From JBFGWM01 sp041588495 (GTDB taxonomy: Bacteria > Pseudomonadota > Gammaproteobacteria > Pseudomonadales > JBFGWM01): a stretch of DNA of 15,220 nucleotides. A model generated the notes under the pieces. It was not told where the DNA came from. It saw only the letters and a list, made by a program, of their open reading frames with translations, and searched no databases. Made by a program: the position numbers and the translations under genes. Of the stretch, positions 5,692 to 12,151 are shown piece after piece. The DNA lies in assembly GCA_041588495.1 (NCBI GenBank), contig JBFGWM010000041.1:1-15220 (forward strand). Reading direction: 5' to 3'. Numbering within the stretch: position 1 is the first letter of the stretch; each line of letters opens with the position of its first letter.

Positions 5692-6923
5692 GATTCCGCC
5701 TCCCGGCCCGCGCCATCGGCCATGAGGGTGTCGTCGCCGCTGACCCGGTCGAGCCAGGCCCTATTGAAACGGACGTGCTTGATGCGTTTCTTCTGCCAGG
5801 TGTAAATCAAGTGGATGTCTCCGTTGGATGCCGGCAACAGTACCGGGTACGCGAAGTAGTGCTGGTGCTTGTATCGCGACACCTCCTCCTCGACCACGTG
5901 CACGATTTTCCAGTTCAGCCCGTTGTCGTCGGATACCGCGAGGGTGAGGTCCTCGCGCTCCTCCGGGTGGTTGTTCAGTGCGATCAGGATTTTTCCGTCC
6001 GCGAGGCGAAGCGCCGCGACTGCTGAGTTCGGATTGGGGAGGTGCGTCGGTGCCACCCCGCCCCAGTTGCCCTGTTCATCCCTCGCCAGGCGCAGGACAC
6101 GGTATTCGGAGCGCTGCGCACTGCGCAGGAAGGCGACGGTGGGGTGGGAGTGCCCCGGGGCGATCTCCGGTTGCAGCGCACGGCGACCCCAGCTCAGGCG
6201 TTCCTTGCCGGTAACCCGCAGGTTGGCGTCGATGCGGATCAGTTCACCCAGCTTGCCGGCAAACTGCTGGTAGGCCGGCAGGGCGAGATCGCCGTTGGCA
6301 TAATAATGGGGCCGGCCGCGCACCAGGGTGCTGAGGTTCAGGAACGGGGTGGTGCGCAGGCGTCGTGCACGGGGCCAGGTTTCGCCGTGGTCCGCGGACG
6401 TCAGCAGGTTGACCCGGCTCATCGCCCAGCCGCCCACCGAGACCGAGACCACGAACATGCCGAGTTCGCCATTGGGCAGCCAGGCAAGCACGGGGTTGCC
6501 GAGCTTGCGGACGTAGCGATTGATATCGTCGCCCAGTTCCGTCGTGGTGAGCGCGGTTCGCGGCGCAGTCCATCCCGCCAGGTCCGGATCATAAACGGAG
6601 GTGCGGATCACCACGTCGCTCGCACCTTCACGGGAACCCTCGTACCACACGGCGCGGAGTTGTCCGTCGGGAAGTTCGATGACGCTGGCGCTGTGGGCCA
6701 TCCAGCCGAAATCGGCAGGCAACACGTAGGCCGAGTACAGGGGTGCCTCCGGTGTGCGCGAAGCGATGCTGGGGCGTTCCGGCACCGTTGCCCGGAGCCG
6801 GTTGTCCGGTGGTTCGTCCCGGGCCGCGTGCAGCGCCACGGCGAACACGAAAGCCTGTGTGACGAGCAGGAGGTGCCGGAATGGGGCGGCAGTCACCGTG
6901 GCGGCGGGTTCCGGGGCGGACAT
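5688..6923 (-). CDS. Sialidase-like (BNR repeat) exported or anchored protein
   Basis: A 411-residue protein with an N-terminal hydrophobic segment (about 17-34) that could be a signal peptide or membrane anchor, followed by a six-bladed-propeller type sequence of the BNR/sialidase-like superfamily. Two Asp boxes are visible: SADHGETW (176-183) and SDDNGLNW (331-338). The opening block SASVIELPDGQLRAVWYEGS, with SREGASD after it, is typical of the BNR_2 kind. Real neuraminidase activity is not shown: I cannot assign the full arginine triad, and many relatives act on other glycans or have unknown substrates. The ATG at 6923 is preceded by GAGG at five bases; a frame to 6956 is open but less supported. 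First gene of a tight operon with two membrane proteins, starting about 115 bases beyond tRNA-Pro. Confidence 0.88.
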   Translation of the reverse strand: MSAPEPAATVTAAPFRHLLLVTQAFVFAVALHAARDEPPDNRLRATVPERPSIASRTPEAPLYSAYVLPADFGWMAHSASVIELPDGQLRAVWYEGSREGASDVVIRTSVYDPDLAGWTAPRTALTTTELGDDINRYVRKLGNPVLAWLPNGELGMFVVSVSVGGWAMSRVNLLTSADHGETWPRARRLRTTPFLNLSTLVRGRPHYYANGDLALPAYQQFAGKLGELIRIDANLRVTGKERLSWGRRALQPEIAPGHSHPTVAFLRSAQRSEYRVLRLARDEQGNWGGVAPTHLPNPNSAVAALRLADGKILIALNNHPEEREDLTLAVSDDNGLNWKIVHVVEEEVSRYKHQHYFAYPVLLPASNGDIHLIYTWQKKRIKHVRFNRAWLDRVSGDDTLMADGAGREAES

Positions 6924-6977
6924 GCGATCCTCGTTCGTTACCGGCTGACAAAACACGCAGTTTTGCCGCGAGCGCGA

Positions 6978-7008
6978 ATTTTAACCAATGTGACGGGGGG
7001 TCCGCCAA
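6978..7008 (-). promoter_or_regulatory. Possible promoter of the sialidase-like operon
   Basis: On the minus strand TTGGCG (7003-7008) and TAAAAT (6978-6983) are 19 bases apart, a wide spacing. The predicted transcript would start near 6971, about 48 bases before the sialidase-like ATG and past the 3' end of the tRNA gene. The -10 box is good, the -35 fair. Confidence 0.35.
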
Positions 7009-7037
7009 CGGGTGGATCGGACCGGATCGCGCAGGGT

Positions 7038-7114
7038 TGGTCGGAGTAGCAGGATTTGAACCTGCGACCCCTGCCTCCCGAAGGCAGTGCTCTACCAGGC
7101 TGAGCTATACTCCG
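7038..7114 (-). tRNA. tRNA-Pro (anticodon CGG)
   Basis: The 77-base cloverleaf reads from 7114 leftward. The acceptor stem CGGAGTA pairs with TACTCCG, followed by discriminator A and encoded CCA (7038-7040). The D arm holds AGCTCAGCCTGGTAGAGC. The anticodon arm is CTGCC, loop TTCGGGA, GGCAG, giving anticodon CGG, which decodes CCG proline codons. The T arm holds GGTTCAAATCC. The CTTCGGGAG-type loop matches E. coli tRNA-Pro(CGG). It lies downstream of ispB on the same strand and just ahead of the sialidase-like operon. Confidence 0.97.
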
Positions 7115-7292
7115 AACCCTTTTCCGAGAGCCAAGGCTGATGTGCTTGCGGGGCTCTCGTGCCGCAAACACCGACGGTGTCACATGTCGTCGGGAAACAC
7201 CGGCGAAGCGCGTTACGAAAAATTTCCGCGTGCCATGCCTCAAGCGACCGCGGTACCGCGTCCGCGGCTGGAGTCGCTCCTGGCTGGGGCCT

Positions 7293-8312
7293 TCAGAAAC
7301 TGCGGCTGACGGAAAATTCTGTCAACTGTTGCAGTGCGGTCCGGTACGGGGAGGCGGGCAAATACTCGAGACATGCCAGCGCCCGTTCGGACTGCCGTTT
7401 CGCGCAGGCGGTAGTGTATTGAAGTGCACCGGAGGATTCAACGGCCGCAAGCACGCGATCGAGGTCATCGAGCCCCCCCTTGCGGATCGCCTTGCGGATC
7501 AGCGCGGCCTCCGCCTCGCTGCCCTCGCGCATGGCATGAATCAGGGGCAGGGTGGTCTTGCCTTCCGCGAGGTCGTCGCCAACGTTCTTGCCCATCTCCT
7601 CCGCTGAACTGCTGTAGTCCAGGTAGTCGTCGATGATCTGGAACGCGAGGCCCAGGTGCAGACCAAAGTCTCTCAGTTGCCCGATCTGCTCCTCGCTGGC
7701 GCCGGCAAGGACCGCGCCGGCCTCCGCGGAAACCTGGAACAGCATGGCTGTCTTGCAACGGATGACTTCCATGTAGTGAGCCTCGTCCACGTCCGGATTG
7801 CGGCAATTGACGAGTTGCATGACCTCGCCCTCCGCGATCACGTTGGTCCCGTTGGAGAGGATTCCCATGATGCGCATGTTGTCCAGCTCGACCATCATCT
7901 GGAACGCGCGGGAATAGAGGAAGTCGCCGACCAGTACGCTGGGCGCGTTGCCCCACAGCGCGTTTGCCGTGGCCCGGCCGCGACGCAGGTCCGAGGTATC
8001 CACCACGTCGTCGTGGAGCAGGGTCGCCGTGTGCAGGAACTCGATGATGGTGGCCAGCTTCAGGTGGTCGCGCCCGGCCTCACCGTAGCCAAGTGCGCGG
8101 CAGGCCAGGAGCACCAGCAGCGGACGCAGCCGCTTGCCACCGCCCTCGATGATGTAGTGACCGATTTTCTCGACCAGGGGCACCTCGGAATGGAGTTGCT
8201 CCATGATGACCGCGTTCACGGCCTCGAAATCGTCGGCCACCTCTTCGAAAAAGGCGGGGCGGGAAGGCCTGGCCCGGGTCTCCGGGGCGGCGCTGCTGAC
8301 GGTCATGGTCAT
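7293..8312 (-). CDS. ispB: Octaprenyl-type diphosphate synthase (polyprenyl synthase)
   Basis: Condenses isopentenyl diphosphate units onto an allylic primer to make the long isoprenoid side chain of ubiquinone or menaquinone. The 339-residue protein carries the trans-prenyltransferase signatures GGGKRLRP (57-64), the first Asp-rich motif LLHDDVVD (98-105) with following RRG, and the second, IIDDYLD (226-232), then GKNVGDDLAEGKTTLPL. Residues 31 onward align closely in pattern with E. coli IspB (323 residues); the first 20 residues are a nonconserved extension. Chain length (C40 or other) cannot be read with certainty. The ATG at 8312 is preferred over 8306; a weak AGGA lies 12 bases upstream. 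It is divergent from rplU, as in E. coli and relatives, sharing a 227-base gap. Confidence 0.96.
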   Translation of the reverse strand: MTMTVSSAAPETRARPSRPAFFEEVADDFEAVNAVIMEQLHSEVPLVEKIGHYIIEGGGKRLRPLLVLLACRALGYGEAGRDHLKLATIIEFLHTATLLHDDVVDTSDLRRGRATANALWGNAPSVLVGDFLYSRAFQMMVELDNMRIMGILSNGTNVIAEGEVMQLVNCRNPDVDEAHYMEVIRCKTAMLFQVSAEAGAVLAGASEEQIGQLRDFGLHLGLAFQIIDDYLDYSSSAEEMGKNVGDDLAEGKTTLPLIHAMREGSEAEAALIRKAIRKGGLDDLDRVLAAVESSGALQYTTACAKRQSERALACLEYLPASPYRTALQQLTEFSVSRSF

Positions 8313-8427
8313 TGCGACGGTGGTTCCTGGCGGGCGACCACGGGGTACAAGACCCGGATTTTGCAGGATTCCGCTGGGGAGTTAAATAGTTGGAGCCGGA
8401 TCGGCTGATTCCGACCCGCTTGCGGCC

Positions 8428-8456
8428 TTGCGCGGCGTCTCGCCATCGCTTACAAT
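8428..8456 (+). promoter_or_regulatory. Sigma-70 promoter of rplU-rpmA
   Basis: TTGCGC (8428-8433), a 17-base spacer and TACAAT (8451-8456) form a strong housekeeping promoter with transcription expected to begin near 8463. That leaves a leader of about 77 bases before rplU. A small hairpin (GCCAC, TGGG loop, GTGGC; 8500-8513) lies in this leader. Confidence 0.8.
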
Positions 8457-8539
8457 TCGCGCCCCTTACGGTTTGCTTCCTGTTGATTTGCCGAGGGTTG
8501 CCACTGGGGTGGCCCGGAGCCGGGACTGGGGTATTTTCG

Positions 8540-8854
8540 ATGTACGCGGTATTCAAGAGCGGTGGAAAGCAGCTTCGCGCCCGCGAAGGCGACAAGGTGC
8601 GGGTTGAAAAGATCGAGGCCGAAACCGGCGCGAACGTGGAATTCGACCAGGTTCTCATGGTCGCGGACGGCGCGGATGTGACCGTCGGCCGGCCGGTGGT
8701 GGCTGGTGCGAAGGTGGTCGGCGAGGTGATCGCCCAGGGCCGCGAGCGCAAGGTGCGGGTGCTGAAATTCAAGCGGCGCAAGCATCACATGAAGCGCCAG
8801 GGCCATCGCCAGTGGTTCACCGAGGTCAGGATCACGGGTATCCAGGCCGGCTGA
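8540..8854 (+). CDS. rplU: 50S ribosomal protein L21
   Basis: L21 binds 23S rRNA in the large ribosomal subunit. The 104-residue product has the standard length (103 in E. coli) and the typical opening MYAVFKSGGKQLRAREGD, then VEFDQVLMV, the basic block KFKRRKHHMKRQGHRQ (about 78-93) and the ending TEVRITGIQAG. The ATG at 8540 is where the family begins, although the frame is open back to 8390; the upstream codons overlap the promoter. The ribosome site is poor (GGGGT about nine bases upstream), which is unusual for a highly expressed gene and may go with leader-based control. It is followed after 32 bases by rpmA in the conserved two-gene operon. Confidence 0.98.
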   Translation: MYAVFKSGGKQLRAREGDKVRVEKIEAETGANVEFDQVLMVADGADVTVGRPVVAGAKVVGEVIAQGRERKVRVLKFKRRKHHMKRQGHRQWFTEVRITGIQAG

Positions 8855-8886
8855 GCGCCGGGTACCGTTTCCGGAGGAAATAGCAG

Positions 8887-9144
8887 ATGGCACACAAAAA
8901 AGCAGGCGGCAGTTCCAAGAACGGTCGCGATTCAGAAAGCAAACGCCTTGGCGTCAAGAGGTCCGGCGGCCAGGCGGTTCTCGCGGGCAACATCATCATT
9001 CGCCAGCGCGGCACGAAATACCACCCGGGGCAGAATGTCGGTCTCGGCAAGGACCACACCCTGTTCGCGACGGCGGAAGGCACCGTCAAGTTCGAGACCC
9101 GTGGTCCGAAGCAGCGCAAGTACGTGAGTGTCGTCACCGGTTAG
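8887..9144 (+). CDS. rpmA: 50S ribosomal protein L27
   Basis: L27 sits near the peptidyl-transferase centre, its N-terminal tail reaching the tRNA acceptor ends. The 85-residue product is full length (85 in E. coli), beginning MAHKKAGGSSKNGRDSESKR with no N-terminal extension of the kind cleaved in Firmicutes. The core blocks are GVKRSGGQAVLAGNIIIRQRG and the family end KYVSVVTG. A strong ribosome site GGAGG (8873-8877) lies nine bases before the ATG. It is the second gene of the rplU operon and is followed by a clear terminator. Confidence 0.98.
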   Translation: MAHKKAGGSSKNGRDSESKRLGVKRSGGQAVLAGNIIIRQRGTKYHPGQNVGLGKDHTLFATAEGTVKFETRGPKQRKYVSVVTG

Positions 9145-9198
9145 CGGGCCCCGGCGTCTCCGCCACGGTGCGCCTGCACGATATTCGCGACCTCTCCG

Positions 9199-9227
9199 AA
9201 AAGCCCCGTCCACTGGCGGGGCTTTTT
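9199..9227 (+). terminator. Rho-independent terminator after rpmA
   Basis: GCCCCG (9203-9208) pairs with CGGGGC (9217-9222) across an eight-base loop, with AAAA before the stem and five T after it. It ends the rplU-rpmA transcript 55-80 bases past the rpmA stop and so separates it from obgE. Confidence 0.9.
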
Positions 9228-9280
9228 GTTTTGGCAACGCCGCCGGCGCGACGGGACCGCTTCACGATTAAACTGTAACC

Positions 9281-10477
9281 ATGAAATTCATCGACGAATC
9301 CACCATCTACGTACATGCCGGTGACGGCGGTAACGGCTGCCTGAGCTTCCGGCGGGAGAAGTACATTCCCCGTGGCGGGCCGGATGGCGGCGACGGGGGG
9401 GACGGCGGCGACGTGTGGCTGGTGGCCGACCAGGGCCTCAATACGCTGGTCGACTATCGTTACCAGCCCCGTTACCGGGCCGAGCGTGGCATGGACGGGT
9501 CCGGCCGCCAGAAAACCGGGCGCAGCGGCGCCGACCTCGAACTGAAGGTGCCCGTCGGCACCGCCGTGATCGACGAGGACACGGGCGAACTGCTGGGCGA
9601 CCTGGCGCGTCCGGGGGAGCGCCTGCTGGTGGCTGCCGGCGGGCGGCGCGGTCTCGGCAACATCCACTTCAAGTCGAGCACCAACCGGACGCCGCGGCGG
9701 ACCACGCCGGGTACGCCGGGTGAAACCCGCACGCTGCGTCTGCAACTCCGGGTACTGGCGGACGTCGGCCTGCTCGGTCGTCCCAACGCTGGCAAGTCCA
9801 CCCTGCTTTCAGCGGTTTCCGCGGCCCACCCCAAGGTGGCGGATTATCCCTTCACGACCCTGGTGCCCCAACTCGGCGTGGTCGACGTCGGTGGTCAGAG
9901 CGGCTTCGTCATGGCCGATATTCCGGGCCTGATCGCCGGTGCGGCGGAAGGCGCGGGCCTGGGCGTCCGCTTTCTCAAGCACCTGACCCGCTGCCGCCTG
10001 CTGATGCAGGTGGTCGACCTGCTGCCGGCGGACGCCAGCGACCCGGTTGAGGCGATTCGCGAGGTGAGTGCGGAACTCGAGGCATTCAGTCCCGCCCTGG
10101 CTTCCCGCGAGCGCTGGCTGGTGCTGAACAAGGCCGACCTGCTGCCGGAGGATGCGCGCGATGCGGAGCGTGACCGGATCGTCAGCGCGGTGGGCTGGAG
10201 TGGACCCGTGTACATGATCAGCGGCTACACGGGCGAGGGCACGGAGGCATTGGTTGGTGATGCCCGTGCACGTCTCGATGCCCTGGAGCGTGAATCCGCC
10301 GACAATCCGGCGTTCGCCGAGGCCGAGGAACTGCTGCGCACCCGCGTCGACCAGGAAGTTCGCGAGCGGCTCGAGGCACAACGCAGGGCCCGGCAGGCGG
10401 AGCGCGCGGAGCAGAAGCATGCGCAGAATGATGATGATTCCGGCGACGACGGGCCGGACGTGTTCTACGTGCCCTGA
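9281..10477 (+). CDS. obgE: GTPase Obg (CgtA), ribosome-assembly GTPase
   Basis: An essential P-loop GTPase that binds the 50S subunit, helps its late assembly and links to stress signalling. The 398-residue protein has the glycine-rich Obg fold (1-158, with GGPDGGDGGDGGD at 32-44), then the G domain: G1 GRPNAGKST (166-174), G2 within YPFTT (189-193), G3 DIPG (213-216), G4 NKAD (283-286) and G5 near MISG (312-315). The C-terminal tail from about 335 is charged and ends acidic (DDDSGDDGPDVFYVP), as in proteobacterial ObgE. The ATG at 9281 starts the conserved MKFIDE. No Shine-Dalgarno is visible upstream. It lies after the rpmA terminator and 74 bases before proB. Confidence 0.98.
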   Translation: MKFIDESTIYVHAGDGGNGCLSFRREKYIPRGGPDGGDGGDGGDVWLVADQGLNTLVDYRYQPRYRAERGMDGSGRQKTGRSGADLELKVPVGTAVIDEDTGELLGDLARPGERLLVAAGGRRGLGNIHFKSSTNRTPRRTTPGTPGETRTLRLQLRVLADVGLLGRPNAGKSTLLSAVSAAHPKVADYPFTTLVPQLGVVDVGGQSGFVMADIPGLIAGAAEGAGLGVRFLKHLTRCRLLMQVVDLLPADASDPVEAIREVSAELEAFSPALASRERWLVLNKADLLPEDARDAERDRIVSAVGWSGPVYMISGYTGEGTEALVGDARARLDALERESADNPAFAEAEELLRTRVDQEVRERLEAQRRARQAERAEQKHAQNDDDSGDDGPDVFYVP

Positions 10478-10551
10478 GTTCGGCAGGTCCCCCGGGGACG
10501 CAGTTCGGTTACCATTGGCCCTTCGTTGGCGGTACGGCCCTGGAACAGCCC

Positions 10552-11676
10552 ATGCAATCGAGACAACAACTGGTCGATGGCCGCCGCTGGGTGGTCAAGA
10601 TCGGCAGTTCCCTGCTGACCAATGACGGTCGCGGACTCGATCGCGAGGCGATCGACGTGTGGGCGGACCAGTTGGCAAACCTGGCGCGCCAGGGCCTCGA
10701 TGTCCTGCTGGTCTCGTCCGGCGCGGTTGCGGAGGGGATGGTCCGCCTGGGCCTGAGCCAGCGACCCGCCGGGATCCACGAACTGCAGGCGGCGGCGGCC
10801 GTGGGGCAGATGGGCCTGGTGCAGGCCTGGGAATCCAGTTTCCAGCGACATGGCCTGCACACTGCCCAGGTGCTGGTCACCCACGACGACCTGTCCAATC
10901 GCATGCGCTACCTGAACGCGCGCACGACCCTGCGCAGTCTCCTCAAGATGGGCATCGTCCCGGTCATCAACGAGAACGATACGGTGGTGACCGACGAGAT
11001 CCGCTTTGGCGACAACGACACCCTGGCCGCGCTGGTGACCAACCTCGTGGAAGCCGAGGGTCTGGTGATCCTCACCGACCAGGCCGGCATGTACGATGCG
11101 GATCCGCGCTCCAATCCCGATGCCAGCCTGTTGCGCGAGGTTCGCGCGGGTGACGCCGACCTGGCCCGTCTCGCCACCGGCAGCACCGGGGGGCTGGGGC
11201 GGGGCGGCATGATCACCAAGGTGCGCTCCGCGGAAATCGCGGCCCGCTCGGGGGCAGTCACGGTCATCGGGCACGGTCGCGAGCCGGACATCCTGTTACG
11301 CCTGCGCAGGGGCGAGGAAATCGGCACGCTTTTCGTCCCGGAGCAGGAACCTCTGGTCGCCCGCAAGCGCTGGCTGGCCGGACACCTGCAGACCCGCGGC
11401 ACCCTGGTGCTGGATGCGGGTGCGGTGCGCGTCCTGCGAGAACAGGGTCGCAGCCTGCTGGCAGTCGGGGTGAAATCCGTGACTGGCAGTTTCCTGCGCG
11501 GTGAACTGGTCGCCTGCCGCGATGCGGAGGGTCGCGAGGTCGCCCGCGGACTGGTCAACTACAGTGCCGAGGAAACCGGGCGCATTCTCGGCCAGCCCAG
11601 CGAACGGATCCGGGATATCCTGGGTTACGTGGCCGAACCGGAACTGATCCACAGGGACAACCTGGTCCTCGTGTAA
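10552..11676 (+). CDS. proB: Glutamate 5-kinase with PUA domain
   Basis: Catalyses ATP-dependent phosphorylation of glutamate, the first step of proline synthesis, in the cytoplasm. The 374-residue protein has the amino-acid-kinase domain with VVKIGSSLL (14-22), LLVSSGAVAEG (52-62), VINENDTV (138-145), FGDNDTLAA (152-160), LTDQAGMYDADPR (174-186) and GGMITKV (218-224). A C-terminal PUA domain follows (about 278-360). This is the two-domain length of E. coli ProB (367). The ATG at 10552 has only a weak ribosome site (TGGAA). proA is not next to it; the obgE-proB pairing instead is common in gammaproteobacteria outside the enterics. It is followed by a strong terminator shared with the convergent rpsT. 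Confidence 0.97.
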   Translation: MQSRQQLVDGRRWVVKIGSSLLTNDGRGLDREAIDVWADQLANLARQGLDVLLVSSGAVAEGMVRLGLSQRPAGIHELQAAAAVGQMGLVQAWESSFQRHGLHTAQVLVTHDDLSNRMRYLNARTTLRSLLKMGIVPVINENDTVVTDEIRFGDNDTLAALVTNLVEAEGLVILTDQAGMYDADPRSNPDASLLREVRAGDADLARLATGSTGGLGRGGMITKVRSAEIAARSGAVTVIGHGREPDILLRLRRGEEIGTLFVPEQEPLVARKRWLAGHLQTRGTLVLDAGAVRVLREQGRSLLAVGVKSVTGSFLRGELVACRDAEGREVARGLVNYSAEETGRILGQPSERIRDILGYVAEPELIHRDNLVLV

Positions 11677-11724
11677 GCCCCGGGACCTTCGGGCAGACTC
11701 AGCGCCCTGTGAAACGAACCCAAT

Positions 11725-11753
11725 AAAAAAGCCGGCATTGAGCCGGCTTTTTT
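11725..11753. terminator. Bidirectional terminator between proB and rpsT
   Basis: A perfect stem GCCGGC (11731-11736) / GCCGGC (11742-11747) with loop ATTGA is flanked by six A and six T. On either strand it reads as hairpin plus T tract, so it can end both the proB transcript (plus) and the rpsT transcript (minus), which converge here. Confidence 0.95.
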
Positions 11754-11804
11754 ATTACACGTGTTTATTGCGCGTGTTTTCCGTGGCGGACATTCCGCTC
11801 CGGA

Positions 11805-12068
11805 TCAGCCCATCGCCTTGATGCGGCGGGCGAGACGGCTCTTGTGGCGCGCCGCGGTGTTCTTGTGCAGAACTTCGCGGTCGGCATTGCGATCGATGAT
11901 CGTCGTGGCCGTCCGGTATGCTGCCTCGGCCGCGGCCTTGTCGCCGCTTTCGATGGCGCTGAGCACGGCTTTGATGCTGGTGCGCACGGTCGAACGCTGT
12001 CCGCTGCGCAGAACGCGGCGCTTTTCGCTCTGTACGGCGCGTTTCTTGGCTGACTTGATATTCGCCAC
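11805..12068 (-). CDS. rpsT: 30S ribosomal protein S20
   Basis: S20 binds 16S rRNA early in small-subunit assembly. The 87-residue product has the usual length and the helical, basic family sequence: (M)ANIKSAKKRAVQSEKRRVL at the start, TSIKAVLSAIESGD in the middle and HKNTAARHKSRLARRIKAMG at the end. The start codon is GTG at 12068, not ATG, with AGGAG seven bases upstream; the next Met is the penultimate residue, so GTG is certain. In E. coli rpsT begins with UUG and the weak start takes part in autoregulation; a similar logic may apply here (inference). It has its own strong promoter and ends at the shared terminator. Confidence 0.98.
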   Translation of the reverse strand: MANIKSAKKRAVQSEKRRVLRSGQRSTVRTSIKAVLSAIESGDKAAAEAAYRTATTIIDRNADREVLHKNTAARHKSRLARRIKAMG

Positions 12069-12111
12069 GGATTCGCTCCTGGAAACTGGTACCCGGGTTC
12101 AGGGACGCGGG

Positions 12112-12140
12112 AATATGCCGGAACCGGCGGTCGATGTCAA
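12112..12140 (-). promoter_or_regulatory. Sigma-70 promoter of rpsT
   Basis: On the minus strand a perfect TTGACA (12135-12140) is followed after exactly 17 bases by CATATT (12112-12117). Transcription should start near 12105, giving a leader of about 37 bases. The promoter sits just past the stop codon of the DUF2207 gene. Confidence 0.85.
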
Positions 12141-12151
12141 TGTTTCCGGGG

